Positions 18,314 to 28,656 of a stretch of 64,000 nt of DNA are shown piece by piece; the first letter of the stretch is position 1, and every line of letters begins with the position of its first letter. The position numbers and the translations under genes are program-made. The notes beneath the pieces were generated by a model. The model saw only the letters and a list, made by a program, of their open reading frames with translations, ran no database searches and had not been told where the DNA came from. The stretch lies in NCBI GenBank assembly GCA_003222155.1, contig QHUU01000065.1, positions 1-64,000 of the forward strand, in the 5' to 3' direction. Source of the DNA: Gemmatimonadota bacterium. Lineage in GTDB: Bacteria; Gemmatimonadota; Gemmatimonadetes; Gemmatimonadales; GWC2-71-9.

Positions 18314-19798
18314 ATGTCGACCCCGATCACACTCGACGGCCAGTCTCTCTCGATCGCCGACGTCGTCGCCGTCGCTCGTCGCGCCGCGCCCGTGGCCATC
18401 GCCCCGCACGCCCTGGTGAGTGTGGGCGCATCCCGGCAGGCCGTCGAGGCCGCGGTCGCCCGAGGCGACACGATCTACGGGGTCAATACGGGATTCGGCA
18501 AGCTGGCGCACGTGCGCATCAAACCCGACCAGGCGCGGGAGCTGCAGCTCAACCTGATCCGCAGCCACGCGTCCGGCGTAGGAGAGCCGCTGCCCGTGGA
18601 CGCCGTGCGGGCGATGATGCTGCTGCGAGCCAACGTGCTGCTGCGCGGGACGAGCGGGGTCCGCGCGATCCTCCCCGAGCTGATCGTCGGCATGTTGAAC
18701 GCGCAGGTGCATCCACGCGTCCCGTCGCAGGGGAGCGTGGGAGCATCGGGGGACCTCGCGCCCCTCGCGCACCTTGCGCTCGCCATGATCGGCGAGGGGG
18801 AGGACGGGCCGACGCTGCGAGCCAAGCGGCTGCAACCCATCACGCTGGAAGCGAAGGAGGGCCTCGCGTTCGTCAACGGCACGCAGGCCCAGACGGGGCT
18901 GGCGGCGTTGCTGGTGCACGACGCCTGGGTTCTGTGGCGCACGGCGCACGCCGCCGCCGCGATGAGCCTCGAGGCCGTGCGCGGCACGCCAGCGCCGTTC
19001 GACCCCCGCATCCATGACGCGCGTCCCCATGCCTATCAGCAGCGGTCCGCGGCACTGCTCCGCACCCTGCTCGCCGATTCCGAGATCCGCGAGTCGCATC
19101 GCGAGAACGACCCGCGAGTGCAGGATGCGTACTCGCTGCGCTGCACACCCCAGGTCCTGGGGGCGGTCGGAGAAGGACTCGCGTTCGCCGAACGCCTGGT
19201 GACGACGGAGCTCAACTCGGCCACCGATAATCCGCTGGTGATCGACGGCGAGGTCCTGTCGGGAGGCAACTTCCACGGTCAGCCGATTGCCCTGGCGCTC
19301 GACGTGATGGGCATCGTGCTCGCCACGCTCGCCGGGCTCGCCGAGCGGCGGCTCGAGCGAGTCGTGAACCCCGACCTGTCGTCCGGGCTCCCCGCGTTCC
19401 TGGCGCGGGATCCCGGGCTCGAGTCGGGCTTCATGACGCCCCAGATCGCGGCCGCGGCCCTGGTGGCCGAATGCCGCGTGCTCGCCACGCCGGCGAGCGT
19501 GCAGTCCGTGCCCACCGAGGGGAACCAGGAGGACGTCGTGCCGATGGGCATGACCGCCGCCTGGAAGGCGGGGCGGATCCTGGCCAACGCCGCCCGGATC
19601 GTGGCGATCGAGCTGCTCGCGGCAGCGCAGGGGCTGGACTTCTTGAGACCTCTGAAGCCGGGGCGCGGCGTAGGCGGCACGCTCGCCGCCGTGCGGGCTC
19701 TGGTGCCACCGCTCGAGCGCGACCGTCCGCTCAGCCGAGACATCGAGCGCATCGCCGAGGGCGTAGGCGGCGGGACGTTTGATCCGGGGCCGGGATGA
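18314..19798 (+). CDS. hutH: Histidine ammonia-lyase
   Basis: First enzyme of histidine degradation; it removes ammonia from L-histidine to give trans-urocanate using a self-made MIO prosthetic group. The MIO tripeptide Ala-Ser-Gly is seen in [14 protein letters not shown] (near residue 143). [11 protein letters not shown] near 54-64, and [19 protein letters not shown] near 303-322, are also family signatures. The length of 494 residues is slightly under the usual 500-510. There is no ribosome site before the ATG, in keeping with a leaderless start. The ATGA overlap couples it to hutU. Confidence 0.95.
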   Translation: MSTPITLDGQSLSIADVVAVARRAAPVAIAPHALVSVGASRQAVEAAVARGDTIYGVNTGFGKLAHVRIKPDQARELQLNLIRSHASGVGEPLPVDAVRAMMLLRANVLLRGTSGVRAILPELIVGMLNAQVHPRVPSQGSVGASGDLAPLAHLALAMIGEGEDGPTLRAKRLQPITLEAKEGLAFVNGTQAQTGLAALLVHDAWVLWRTAHAAAAMSLEAVRGTPAPFDPRIHDARPHAYQQRSAALLRTLLADSEIRESHRENDPRVQDAYSLRCTPQVLGAVGEGLAFAERLVTTELNSATDNPLVIDGEVLSGGNFHGQPIALALDVMGIVLATLAGLAERRLERVVNPDLSSGLPAFLARDPGLESGFMTPQIAAAALVAECRVLATPASVQSVPTEGNQEDVVPMGMTAAWKAGRILANAARIVAIELLAAAQGLDFLRPLKPGRGVGGTLAAVRALVPPLERDRPLSRDIERIAEGVGGGTFDPGPG

Positions 19799-21465
19799 CG
19801 GCGCCACGCATGGTGCGAGCGCCACGGGGGCCGGCCCGGACGTGCAAGGGGTGGGTCCAGGAGGCCGCGCTGCGGATGCTCATGAACAACCTGGACCCGG
19901 AGGTGGCCGAGCGGCCCCAGGACCTCGTGGTGTACGGCGGCACCGGAAAGGCGGCGCGCGATTGGCCGGCGTTCGACGCGATCTGCCGCACGCTGCTCAC
20001 GCTCGGCGACGACGAGACGCTGCTGGTGCAATCTGGCAAGCCGGTCGGCGTCTTCACAACGCATCCCGAGGCTCCGCGCGTGCTGATCGCCAACGCGAAC
20101 CTGGTGGGGCGGTGGGCTACCTGGGACGTGTTCCGCACGCTCGAGCGCCAGGGTCTGATCATGTACGGGCAGATGACCGCGGGCTCGTGGATCTACATCG
20201 GGACGCAGGGCATCCTGCAGGGCACCTATGAGACGTTCGGGGCCGTGGCGCGTCGCCACTTCGGGGGCTCGCTGGCCGGCCGGGTCGTACTGACGGGGGG
20301 ACTCGGCGGCATGGGGGGGGCCCAACCGCTCGCCGCCACGATGCACGACGCAGTCTGTCTCGCCGTCGAAGTCGACCCCGCGCGCGTGCAACGTCGTCTC
20401 GACACCCGCTACCTCGATCGGTCCACGACGTCGCTCGATGAGGGCCTGCGCTGGTGCGACGAGGCCAAGCGTGAAGCCCGGGCGCTGTCGGTCGGGCTCG
20501 TGGGCAACTGCGCCGACGTGCTCCCGGAGCTGGTGCGGCGCGGGTATGTCCCCGATGTCCTGACCGATCAGACCTCGGCGCACGATCCACTCAACGGCTA
20601 CATCCCCGCGGGCCTGACGCTCGCGGCGGCGACGGAGCTGCGGCGCCACGCCCCCGAGGCGTATCTCGAGCGGTCGGTCGCGAGCATCGCGACGCACGTG
20701 CAGGCGATGCTCGCGCTCAAGCGCCGCGGTGCCGTGACGTTCGACTACGGGAACAACATCCGGACGCAGGCCAGAGATGCCGGCGTCGCGGATGCGTTCG
20801 AGATACCCGGCTTCGTGCCCGAATACATCCGGCCGCTGTTCTGCGAGGGGAAGGGGCCATTCCGCTGGGTGGCGCTCTCGGGCGACCCGCGCGACGTGGA
20901 ACGGACCGACCGCCTGGTATTGGAGCTCTTCCCGGAGGAGGGCCACCTGCGCCGTTGGATCGAGCTCGCGCGGGAGCGGGTCGCGTTCCAGGGACTTCCC
21001 GCCCGCATCTGCTGGCTGGGGCAGGGCCAGCGTGCCCGCTTCGGGTGCGCGCTGAACGACCTGGTGAAGAGCGGCGACCTCGCCGCACCGGTGGTGATCG
21101 GGCGCGACCACCTCGACACGGGCTCGGTGGCCTCGCCGTTCCGTGAGACCGAGGCGATGCGGGACGGGTCCGACGCGATCGCAGACTGGCCGATCCTCAA
21201 CGCGCTGCTCAACACGGCGTCGGGCGCGGGGTGGGTGTCATTTCACCATGGTGGCGGTGTGGGCATCGGGAACTCGCTGCACGCGGGGCAGGTGAGCGTG
21301 GCGGATGGATCGGCCGCGGCGGGGCGACGGCTCGAGCGCGTGCTCACCAACGATCCCGGGCTCGGCGTGGCGCGTCACGCGGACGCCGGCTATGCGGAAG
21401 CCATCGAGACGGCCCGCCGCCATGGGATTCGCCTCCCGATGCGCGAGGCGGAGGCGCACGACTGA
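19795..21465 (+). CDS. hutU: Urocanate hydratase
   Basis: Second enzyme of histidine degradation; it uses tightly bound NAD to convert urocanate to 4-imidazolone-5-propionate. Family motifs include [14 protein letters not shown] (about 43-56), [17 protein letters not shown] near 123-139, the NAD-binding [14 protein letters not shown] near 164-177, and the C-terminal [17 protein letters not shown]. The length of 556 residues is normal. The ATG overlaps hutH; the stop TGA overlaps the likely CTG start of hutI. Confidence 0.96.
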   Translation: MTAPRMVRAPRGPARTCKGWVQEAALRMLMNNLDPEVAERPQDLVVYGGTGKAARDWPAFDAICRTLLTLGDDETLLVQSGKPVGVFTTHPEAPRVLIANANLVGRWATWDVFRTLERQGLIMYGQMTAGSWIYIGTQGILQGTYETFGAVARRHFGGSLAGRVVLTGGLGGMGGAQPLAATMHDAVCLAVEVDPARVQRRLDTRYLDRSTTSLDEGLRWCDEAKREARALSVGLVGNCADVLPELVRRGYVPDVLTDQTSAHDPLNGYIPAGLTLAAATELRRHAPEAYLERSVASIATHVQAMLALKRRGAVTFDYGNNIRTQARDAGVADAFEIPGFVPEYIRPLFCEGKGPFRWVALSGDPRDVERTDRLVLELFPEEGHLRRWIELARERVAFQGLPARICWLGQGQRARFGCALNDLVKSGDLAAPVVIGRDHLDTGSVASPFRETEAMRDGSDAIADWPILNALLNTASGAGWVSFHHGGGVGIGNSLHAGQVSVADGSAAAGRRLERVLTNDPGLGVARHADAGYAEAIETARRHGIRLPMREAEAHD

Positions 21466-22760
21466 AGACCCTCCTCGTCGGCGCCAGGCAGATCGTGACG
21501 TGTCGCGGACCCGCCCGTGCCCGCCGCGGTCGTGAATTGGCGGACCTGGAGGTGTTGCAGGACGCCGCCGTGCTGATCGAAGGCGAGCGAATCGCCTGGG
21601 TCGGTCCGCGCTCCGAAGCCAGCGACCTCCATTCCGCATTCCGCATTCCGCAATCCGCCATCGACGTGGTGGAGGTGAAGGGCGTCCTCTTCCCGGGCTT
21701 CGTGGACTGCCACACTCACGCGGTGTTCGGAGCCCCCCGGCTCGACGACCAGGAGCGGCGCGCGCTGGGCGAGGACTACAAGACCATTGCCGCCCGCGGT
21801 GGCGGCATCCTCCAGTCGGTGCGCGACGTGCGCGCACGCCGCGAGGAGGACCTCCTGGCGCTCACACGCGCGCGCGTCGCGACACTGTTGGCGCACGGCA
21901 GCACGACGATCGAGGTCAAGTCGGGATACGGCCTCGATCGCGCCACGGAGCTCAAGCAGTTGCGCGTGATCCGCGCCGCCGGGGCATCCGCGCGCGCGAC
22001 CCTGGTCCCGACGTTTCTCGGAGCCCACGAAGTGCCCCCGGAGTTCCGCGACCGGCGTGCCGACTATGTGCGTCTCGTGTGCGAGGACCTGATTCCCACG
22101 GTGGTGCAGGAGCGGTTGGCCGTCGCCTGCGACGTGTTTTGCGAGCCGGGCGTGTTCGACGTCGCCGAGACGCGCACCATTCTCGACGCTGCCCGTCGGT
22201 ACGGTCTCGCCGTGAAGCTGCACGCCGACGAGCTCGAAGGCTCGGGCGGCGCCGAGCTCGGCGCCGCGTTGGGCGCCGCGTCCGTCGACCATCTCGCCGG
22301 CATCTCGGAGGCCGGGATTCGGGCCCTCGCAGCCAGCGATACGGTCGCAGTCCTGCTCCCGGCCACTATGGCGTTTCTGGGCCAACACAGGCAGGCGCCG
22401 GCCCGGCGCCTCGTCGAGGCCGGAGCGGCGGTGGCGCTGGCCACGGACTTCAACCCCGGGTCGTCGCCCACCGTGAGTCTGCCCCTGGTCATGGTGCTCG
22501 GCGTCTCGCAGCTGGGCCTGCGGCATGCCGAGGTCGTCATGGCCGTGACGGTGAACGCCGCCGCGGCGGTGGGGCTCGCCGCGGACCGGGGTCAGATCGC
22601 GCCGGGTTTTCGCGCGGACTTGGTGTCCTGCGGCGTGTCGGACTGGCGTGAAGTCGCGTACTGGATGGGTGAAAACCTCGTAACCGCCGTCTGGACAGGA
22701 GGTTCCGCTTGTCCGCCCTCCCCGGCGCCGGTATCTTTAGGGCTCCATGTCCAAGCTTGA
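21462..22760 (+). CDS. hutI: Imidazolonepropionase
   Basis: Third enzyme of histidine degradation; this amidohydrolase opens imidazolone propionate to formiminoglutamate. The metal-binding DCHTHAVFG lies near residue 80, and SGYGLD, KLHADE and [10 protein letters not shown] follow in the family order. The family N-terminus (KTLLVNARQIVTC-like) begins right after a CTG codon at 21462 that overlaps the hutU stop as CTGA. No ATG, GTG or TTG lies nearby in frame, so a CTG start is proposed. A repeat-derived insertion is in the N-terminal domain. The last bases overlap the next gene. No hutG or hutF is nearby. Confidence 0.88.
   Translation: MKTLLVGARQIVTCRGPARARRGRELADLEVLQDAAVLIEGERIAWVGPRSEASDLHSAFRIPQSAIDVVEVKGVLFPGFVDCHTHAVFGAPRLDDQERRALGEDYKTIAARGGGILQSVRDVRARREEDLLALTRARVATLLAHGSTTIEVKSGYGLDRATELKQLRVIRAAGASARATLVPTFLGAHEVPPEFRDRRADYVRLVCEDLIPTVVQERLAVACDVFCEPGVFDVAETRTILDAARRYGLAVKLHADELEGSGGAELGAALGAASVDHLAGISEAGIRALAASDTVAVLLPATMAFLGQHRQAPARRLVEAGAAVALATDFNPGSSPTVSLPLVMVLGVSQLGLRHAEVVMAVTVNAAAAVGLAADRGQIAPGFRADLVSCGVSDWREVAYWMGENLVTAVWTGGSACPPSPAPVSLGLHVQA
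21631..21658. repeat. ATTCCGC heptamer array inside hutI
   Basis: Three exact ATTCCGC units and one AATCCGC unit in tandem. They encode [11 protein letters not shown]-like residues in a surface region of HutI where the family normally has a short turn. The unit is the same kind of CCGC heptamer as in the tsaE-tsaB element, so this looks like an in-frame repeat insertion. Confidence 0.75.
22709..22737 (+). promoter_or_regulatory. Possible promoter of the TPR gene
   Basis: TTGTCC (22709-22714), a 17-base spacer and TATCTT (22732-22737) lie just before the ATG at 22747, within the 3' end of hutI. The short distance would leave almost no leader. This is a plausible but unproven internal promoter. 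Confidence 0.45.
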
Positions 22761-25299
22761 GAAGCAGAAGGAAAAGGCCAGGAGCCTCGAAACCAAGGAC
22801 CCCCGGGGGGCGATCGAGGTGTGGCTCGAGGCGCTGAAGGCGCAGGAGGACGAGGGGGAGCCGAACCCCGACTTCTCCATCTTCAATCGCGTCGGCGACC
22901 TCTACCTCAAGGTGAAGGATCCCGCCCAGGCGGCTGACTACTACGACCGGGCGGTGGACAAGTACGCCGAGCTCGGCTTTCACAACAACGCCATCGCGAT
23001 GTGCAACAAGGTGCTGCGCAACGCGCCGGCGCGACAGACGACCTACCTCAAGCTCGCCAAGCTGTACGCGGCCAAGGGCTTCATGGCCGAAGCGAAGCAG
23101 AATTTCCTCGAATACGCCGAGCGGATGCAGAAGGCGGGCAAGATCCAGCAGGCGTTCGCGGCGCTGAAGGAGCTCGCCGACATCTCCCCGGAGAGCGCTC
23201 ACCTGCGGACGATGCTGGAAGAGCACCTGCGGATGTATGGCGATCCGGACCGGCGGCCGGTCGGCGGGGCGGCGGCTCCGGCCAAGCCCCCACCACGCGA
23301 AGAGCCGGCCAAGTCCGGCAAGCACAAGTCATCGAGCCTGGTGTTCCTCGACGTGGACGAGCCGCCCGCCCCCAAGGGCGCGCCCACGGCGCGAACGGCG
23401 CCTCCCCCGCCGCCGCCGCCCGTGGCCGAGCCGGAGCCCGAGCCCGAGCTGGAGCCCGAGCCGGTGGAGGGGTTGATCGAGCCGGTTGCGGCCGAGCCGG
23501 ATTCGTCGCTCGAGATCGAGTCCACGAGTCTGGTGGAGGGGCTCGAGCCGACCGCGCCCGCCGATACCCTGGAGGGCTTCGAGACGACGAGCGCGGAATT
23601 CGGCGAGGTGCGCCTGGACGCCGCCGACGTTCCCTCCTTGCGGGAGGAAGTGACCGTCGATGACGTGGCGCCGATCGCGGAGCTCGAGCCGACCGTGAGC
23701 GAGGACGCCAGCGCGGCCGAAGTGGAGGAAGAGCTCGAGCCGTTGCTCGATGTCGAGATCGAGGCCCCCGCGCCCCCCATGCCCAAGGCGGCACCGCCGG
23801 TTCCGAAGACGGTCCCGCGGGTGTCTCCCGTGACGCCAAAACGCCCCGCGGTCGGGCCACCGCCGCGGGGAGCGGGAGCCAAGCCGCCCGCCCCGAAGTT
23901 CGAACCGCCCCGCGCGGAGCCGCCCAAGGTGAAGCCGGTGGTGCCGAAGCGGCCGCCCGCGGCGCCGCCCGGCCGCAAGACGCTGGTGGAGGTGCCGCCC
24001 CTCGAGCTGGAGCCGGACTTCGATACCGCGGCGACCGACGAGGCGCACGAGGTCGACGATCAGCCGCTCGCGCTCGACGAGACGCCCGCGGCCGACTCAC
24101 CCGTCGCGTTCTTCCAGACCGAGGCCGACACATCGATCACGCCGTCGGGGCGCCGGTCCGCGGCGATCGATTTGGGGCTGGACGGCGTGGTGAATCAGGC
24201 GGACCGGGGCTCGCTCGTCTTCGCCAACATCGAGGCGACGCCGACACAACCCACGATCGAGGAGCTGGAGACCCGGGTGGCCGACGATCCCGACGATCCT
24301 GGAGCGCACCAGGGGCTGGGCGAAGCGCTGATCGAGGCGGGGGAGCGCGACCGCGGGATCGAGGAGTTGGACCACGCCACCACCGGGTTCGAAAACCGCG
24401 GCAATCTGGCGCAGGCACAGCATCTGGTGGACGAGATCCTGCGGCTCGACCCCAACAGCGTGCGGCACCGCCAAAAGCAGGTGGAATTCGCGTTCAAGTC
24501 GGGCGATAAGGCAAAACTGATCGAAGCGTATGTCGAGCTGGCGGACACCCTGCTGCGCAGCGATCTCCCGGACAAGGCCCGCTCCGTGTACCAGCGCGTG
24601 GCCGAGCACGATCCCGGGAACGCGCGCGCCACGGCGGCGCTGGCGATGCTGGCGCCGGTGGCGCCGGCCCCGCCGCCGCCCAAGGCGAAGGCGGCGGCCC
24701 GCGGCGCCGAGCAGAAGACCGCGGCACGCGACGCCAAGATGAAAGTGCGCGATGAGGCCGCCGAGGCGGGCGAGTGGGTGGACCTGAGCGCGATGATCCT
24801 GGATGACGAGCTGCCCGAGCGCGACACGCGCATGAAGGTGGCCGACGAGGAGCCTACGGGAGACGAGGAGCAGGACTTCCAGGACATGCTCCAGCGCTTC
24901 AAGCAGGGGATCGACGAGAACATCGACGAGGCCGACTTTCAGGCGCATTACGACCTGGGGGTGGCCTTCAAGGAGATGGGCCTGCTGGACGAGGCGATCG
25001 CCGAGCTGCAGAAGGCGCTGCGCGCCTCCGAAGGAAAGCTGCGCACCTCGGAGGCCCTGGGTGTCTGCTTCGTGGAGAAGGGCGCGTACGTGGTGGCGGA
25101 GTCGATTCTGCGGCGCGCGCTCGAGCTGCCGGCCTCGGGCGATCAGGAGCGGCTCGGTATCCTCTACTGGCTGGCTCGGGCGCTCGAGGAGCAGGGGAAG
25201 CGGGTCGAGGCGCGCGACCTGTACGGGCGGGTGTTCGCGGTGGACATCCGGTTCAAGGACGTCGGCGCGCGCGCCAAGGCGCTCGCCAAGGCGAAGTGA
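22747..25299 (+). CDS. Large TPR protein with a Pro/Glu-rich linker
   Basis: 850-residue cytoplasmic protein without a signal peptide. The N-terminal TPR solenoid covers about residues 20-160 (NRVGDLYLKVKDPAQAADYYDRAVDKY is one repeat). A long Pro/Ala/Glu-rich, probably disordered, region spans about 165-500. A second TPR block covers about 505-850, with ETRVADDPDDPGAHQGLGEAL and AHYDLGVAFKEMGLLDEAI-type repeats. It is probably a scaffold or adaptor. It sits between hut genes and a polyprenyl synthase, which does not identify its partner. The style is very similar to the other TPR gene at 28.8 kb. Confidence 0.8.
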   Translation: MSKLEKQKEKARSLETKDPRGAIEVWLEALKAQEDEGEPNPDFSIFNRVGDLYLKVKDPAQAADYYDRAVDKYAELGFHNNAIAMCNKVLRNAPARQTTYLKLAKLYAAKGFMAEAKQNFLEYAERMQKAGKIQQAFAALKELADISPESAHLRTMLEEHLRMYGDPDRRPVGGAAAPAKPPPREEPAKSGKHKSSSLVFLDVDEPPAPKGAPTARTAPPPPPPPVAEPEPEPELEPEPVEGLIEPVAAEPDSSLEIESTSLVEGLEPTAPADTLEGFETTSAEFGEVRLDAADVPSLREEVTVDDVAPIAELEPTVSEDASAAEVEEELEPLLDVEIEAPAPPMPKAAPPVPKTVPRVSPVTPKRPAVGPPPRGAGAKPPAPKFEPPRAEPPKVKPVVPKRPPAAPPGRKTLVEVPPLELEPDFDTAATDEAHEVDDQPLALDETPAADSPVAFFQTEADTSITPSGRRSAAIDLGLDGVVNQADRGSLVFANIEATPTQPTIEELETRVADDPDDPGAHQGLGEALIEAGERDRGIEELDHATTGFENRGNLAQAQHLVDEILRLDPNSVRHRQKQVEFAFKSGDKAKLIEAYVELADTLLRSDLPDKARSVYQRVAEHDPGNARATAALAMLAPVAPAPPPPKAKAAARGAEQKTAARDAKMKVRDEAAEAGEWVDLSAMILDDELPERDTRMKVADEEPTGDEEQDFQDMLQRFKQGIDENIDEADFQAHYDLGVAFKEMGLLDEAIAELQKALRASEGKLRTSEALGVCFVEKGAYVVAESILRRALELPASGDQERLGILYWLARALEEQGKRVEARDLYGRVFAVDIRFKDVGARAKALAKAK

Positions 25300-25300
25300 C

Positions 25301-26290
25301 GTGAGCCAACAGCTCGCCCGCGCCACCCTCGGCGACATCCAGCGTCCGGTGGCTGAAGACCTGGAGCGCGTCGCGGCCGAGCTGCGACGCATCATCGCGG
25401 CCGCCTTCCCGGTCATCGCCGAGGTCAACGAGCACTTGCTGCGGATGAAGGGCAAGCTGTTCCGGCCCACGCTGCTGCTGCTCGCGAGCCGGGCGGCGGG
25501 CGCGGACGAGCCGCGCGGCGTGACGCTCGCGGCGGTGGTGGAGCTGATTCATCTCGCCACCCTGGTGCACGACGATTCCGTGGACCACTCGGTGCTGCGG
25601 CGCGGCATGCCGACCATCAACGCGCTGTTCTCCCATCAGGTCGCCGTGATCATGGGGGACTACCTCTACTCCCGCGCGATCATCGAGCTCGTGCGCCTGG
25701 AGGACCTGGAGCCGCTGCGCGTGTTCGCGCGGGTGACGAACGAGATGACGGTCGGCGAAATGCGCCAGCTCGAAGCGCACGACAAGCTCTCCTACGGCGA
25801 GGAGCAGTACGACCAGCTGATCCGGGCGAAGACGGCGTCGCTGCTCTCGGGCGCGTGTGAGGTCGGCGCGTTGCACGCGCCTGCGCCCTATCGGGAGGCG
25901 CTGGCCCGGTACGGGATGCAGCTCGGAATGGCGTTCCAGATCGCGGACGACGTGCTGGACTACACGGCGGCCGAGGCCGTCACCGGGAAGCCGTCGGGGC
26001 TCGATCTGCGGGAGCACAAGGTGACGCTGCCCCTGATCGCGGCGCTCGGCGACATGGCGCCGGCCGACCGCCGGCTCGTAGCCGAGCTGATGGGGACCCC
26101 CGAGCCGCCGGATGCGCTGGTGGCGGACGTGATCCGGCGGGTGGCCGGCGCGGGCGGCCTGGACTACGCCCGCCGCCGCGCCCTCGAGCTGGCGCAGCAG
26201 GCGGAGGCGGAGCTGGAGGTGCTCCCGGCGTCGCCGGCCCGCGACGCGCTGCGCGACAGTATTGCGTACGCCGTGGAGCGGCGCAGCTAA
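25301..26290 (+). CDS. Polyprenyl diphosphate synthase
   Basis: Trans-isoprenyl diphosphate synthase extending FPP with IPP for the side chain of menaquinone or another quinone. The first aspartate-rich motif HDDSVDHS is near residue 88, the second QIADDVLDY near 213, and KGKLFRPTLLLL is near 47. The length of 329 residues fits heptaprenyl/octaprenyl synthases. A GTG start two bases after the preceding stop is used. Product chain length cannot be read from sequence by eye. Confidence 0.9.
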   Translation: MSQQLARATLGDIQRPVAEDLERVAAELRRIIAAAFPVIAEVNEHLLRMKGKLFRPTLLLLASRAAGADEPRGVTLAAVVELIHLATLVHDDSVDHSVLRRGMPTINALFSHQVAVIMGDYLYSRAIIELVRLEDLEPLRVFARVTNEMTVGEMRQLEAHDKLSYGEEQYDQLIRAKTASLLSGACEVGALHAPAPYREALARYGMQLGMAFQIADDVLDYTAAEAVTGKPSGLDLREHKVTLPLIAALGDMAPADRRLVAELMGTPEPPDALVADVIRRVAGAGGLDYARRRALELAQQAEAELEVLPASPARDALRDSIAYAVERRS

Positions 26291-26293
26291 GCC

Positions 26294-26566
26294 GTGGCGC
26301 AAGGCCCGCGCAGGCCGCTATTTTACTTCGGAGTGCTGGCCACCGGCTTCGTGGTGGGAGGGTTCCTCCACTCGCTGCTGCGGCGGTTTCTGCCGCAGGG
26401 GCCGGCAAAGGACATCTTCACCTGGGCGGTGACCCCGACCGTGGGGCCGGTCCACATGGACCTGCTGGTGGTGTCGGTCACGCTCGGGCCGATCGGGTTC
26501 GACGTATCGCTGCTCGCGCTGGTGGGCGTCGCGCTGGCGTACTACGTCGCCCGGTCGATCTTCTGA
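26294..26566 (+). CDS. Small two-helix membrane protein (DUF4321-like)
   Basis: 90-residue protein with an N-terminal helix (about 10-32) and a C-terminal helix (about 68-88), and the central motif TPTVGPVHMDLLVVSVTLG. This layout matches the DUF4321 family found near tatA or polyprenyl synthase genes. Function unknown. It starts with GTG four bases after the preceding stop and is followed by tatA 13 bases later. Confidence 0.7.
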   Translation: MAQGPRRPLFYFGVLATGFVVGGFLHSLLRRFLPQGPAKDIFTWAVTPTVGPVHMDLLVVSVTLGPIGFDVSLLALVGVALAYYVARSIF

Positions 26567-26578
26567 CGCGAGGCGTCT

Positions 26579-26821
26579 ATGTTCGGGGACCTGTCGTTCA
26601 GTCACATTCTGATTCTACTGCTCGTGCTCGTGCTGGTGTTCGGCGCGAAACGGATTCCGGAGATCGGATCGTCTCTGGGGCAGGGAATCAAGGAGTTCAA
26701 GCGGAGCCTGAAGGAGGCCACCGGCGACGACCAGCCGCTGTCACCGCCGCGCAGCGTGCAGCCGCCCGCCGCGTCCGGCTCCGTTCCCTCCGGCGGCGAC
26801 CCGAAGCGCTTGAGCGACTAG
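26579..26821 (+). CDS. tatA: Twin-arginine translocase subunit TatA
   Basis: 80-residue TatA/TatE-type protein that forms the Tat translocation element. One N-terminal helix (about residues 8-22) is followed by the hinge motif FGAKRIPEIG and an amphipathic helix (LGQGIKEFKRSLKEA). The tail is Pro/Ser rich. Its partner tatC is 13 kb away as part of the TatC-LptD frame. The stop TAG overlaps the stop of the convergent foldase gene by two bases. Confidence 0.9.
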   Translation: MFGDLSFSHILILLLVLVLVFGAKRIPEIGSSLGQGIKEFKRSLKEATGDDQPLSPPRSVQPPAASGSVPSGGDPKRLSD

Positions 26822-28656
26822 CTCTCGCTCGCGGCCGCCGCGGGACGGAAGATCTCGTTGCGGCGGTCCACGATCGTCGCCTTGGCGCGCAGGGCGGCGA
26901 GGTACTGCTGGATGCGCGCCTGCTCGATCGGTCGTACCAGCGCCTCCCGCTGTTGATCGCGTTGCTTCCGCCACGCGGCCGAATCGGCGGTCGTCCGGGC
27001 GATCCCCTGTAAGAGAAAGAACCCCGTCTCACCGGCGATCAAAGCACTGCGCTCCCCGGGGCGCAGCGCGAACGCCGCACCGAGCACGACCGGGTTGCGT
27101 GTGAACTCCGGTCCGGCGGTCACTCGCGTGAACGGTCCTTCCCTCTGTACCCGCAGGCCCCGCGCCCGACCGGCGGCGAGCAGATCGGTCGCGTCGCGCA
27201 GCTCTCGCGCCACCTGCTCGGCGTGCTCCCGGGCCAACGCCTTTTTCCTCTCGTGGCGCGCCTCGTCGAGCACCCGGGCGCGCAGCTGCGCCAGGGGGGG
27301 GACGCCGGCCGGCTCCAGGGAGTCGAGGCGGAAAACGTAGCTGGCCCGCGGCCCGTCGATCACCGGGCTCGTTTCCCCGGGGCGGGCGTCGAATGCCCAC
27401 ACGCTCACATCGGGCACGGGCCCCTCGGGGAGCACGAGCCGCTCGCCCTGCACGAGCTTGGGCGCCCGCTCGAGCGGCAGGTTGAGTACATGCGCGGCGC
27501 TGTCGAGCCTGTGGCCAGCGGTTTGATCCGCCGCCACCCGATCGAGTGTGTCGGTGCGCGCGTCGACCGCGTCGAGATGCTTCCCCTGGAGTGCGATCGC
27601 CACCAGGATGTGTCGCGCGTGCACGGAATCACCCTTGGCGGCGTCGATGCGGATCAGATGATAACCGAAGCTCGACAGCACCGGCTGGCTCAGGCTGCCC
27701 ACCGGCAGTGAACGCAAGCCGGCGACGAACCGCGGGTCGAAGCCCGACTGGTTCCGCTTGATCCAGCCCAGGTCGCCGCCCCGCGCCCCGCTGCCCGAAT
27801 CGGCCGACTCCTTCTTCGCGACGTCTTCGAATTTCGCCTTCCCGCTAGCGAGCTCCGCCCGCAGGGCGCGCGCCCGGGCGAGCGCGGCCGCACTGTCACG
27901 GGCGTCGGGGACGCGAGGCTGCGCGACGTAACTGAGCCACGCCGCGGCCGGCCGCTTGAAGTCGCTCTGGTGCCTCTCGTAGTACTGTTCCAGCTCGGCG
28001 TCCGGTATGCGCACCAGCGAGTCGGGCACGTCCTCGGGTCGCACCGCGAGCAGCACGATGGTGACCGATTCGTGCTGGTCGCGCCAGATGCGCCACAGCT
28101 TGGCGTCCGACACGTAGACGTCGGCGGTGAGGTACTCCTGCAGCTTCCGCTGAGGGAGGTAATCGCGGTACAGCTGCTCGATCTGCCCGGCGAACTCGGG
28201 GCCCGCGCTCGACAGATAGCGCTGCCACTTGGTGATGTCGAACTGGCCGTTGGTCTGAAAGGTGGCCTCCTGCAGCACCTGCTGCAGGATTTGCGGAGGT
28301 GGCCCGCTGCGCGCCGCCTGGATGATCTCCTCGTCCGAGACCGTGATTCCGAGACGGTGGTAGGCGCGCTCGAGCAGGATGTTGTGGATGAACTGATCGG
28401 CCACCTGGTTCTGGACCTGCTGCTCGTCCTCGCGGCTGAGGCGCCCGCCCCCCTGTTGCCGCCGGTACTGTTCGAGGGCCGCCTGGTACTGTAGTTGGAA
28501 CGGCTGCGACCGCACGACCTCGCCGTTCACCTTGAGCACCACGTCCTTGCCGCCGCCCAGGATGTCGGTGACCTGACCGATCGCCAGCCAAGCCACGAAC
28601 GAGATGGCCAGGACGTAGAACACCGGCTTCACGATGGCGCGCATCGAGCGCATCAT
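26818..28656 (-). CDS. PpiD/SurA-like periplasmic peptidyl-prolyl isomerase
   Basis: 612-residue envelope foldase. A single N-terminal anchor (about residues 10-30) is followed by a SurA_N-type chaperone region (about 40-190, beginning VVLKVNGEVVRSQPF) and a parvulin-type rotamase domain (about 255-360, with LGWIKRNQSGFDPRF). The long C-terminal part of about 220 residues is typical of PpiD. It is probably anchored in the inner membrane and helps fold secreted or outer-membrane proteins. It is transcribed opposite to its neighbours, with the promoter near 28.66 kb. Confidence 0.88.
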   Translation of the reverse strand: MMRSMRAIVKPVFYVLAISFVAWLAIGQVTDILGGGKDVVLKVNGEVVRSQPFQLQYQAALEQYRRQQGGGRLSREDEQQVQNQVADQFIHNILLERAYHRLGITVSDEEIIQAARSGPPPQILQQVLQEATFQTNGQFDITKWQRYLSSAGPEFAGQIEQLYRDYLPQRKLQEYLTADVYVSDAKLWRIWRDQHESVTIVLLAVRPEDVPDSLVRIPDAELEQYYERHQSDFKRPAAAWLSYVAQPRVPDARDSAAALARARALRAELASGKAKFEDVAKKESADSGSGARGGDLGWIKRNQSGFDPRFVAGLRSLPVGSLSQPVLSSFGYHLIRIDAAKGDSVHARHILVAIALQGKHLDAVDARTDTLDRVAADQTAGHRLDSAAHVLNLPLERAPKLVQGERLVLPEGPVPDVSVWAFDARPGETSPVIDGPRASYVFRLDSLEPAGVPPLAQLRARVLDEARHERKKALAREHAEQVARELRDATDLLAAGRARGLRVQREGPFTRVTAGPEFTRNPVVLGAAFALRPGERSALIAGETGFFLLQGIARTTADSAAWRKQRDQQREALVRPIEQARIQQYLAALRAKATIVDRRNEIFRPAAAASES

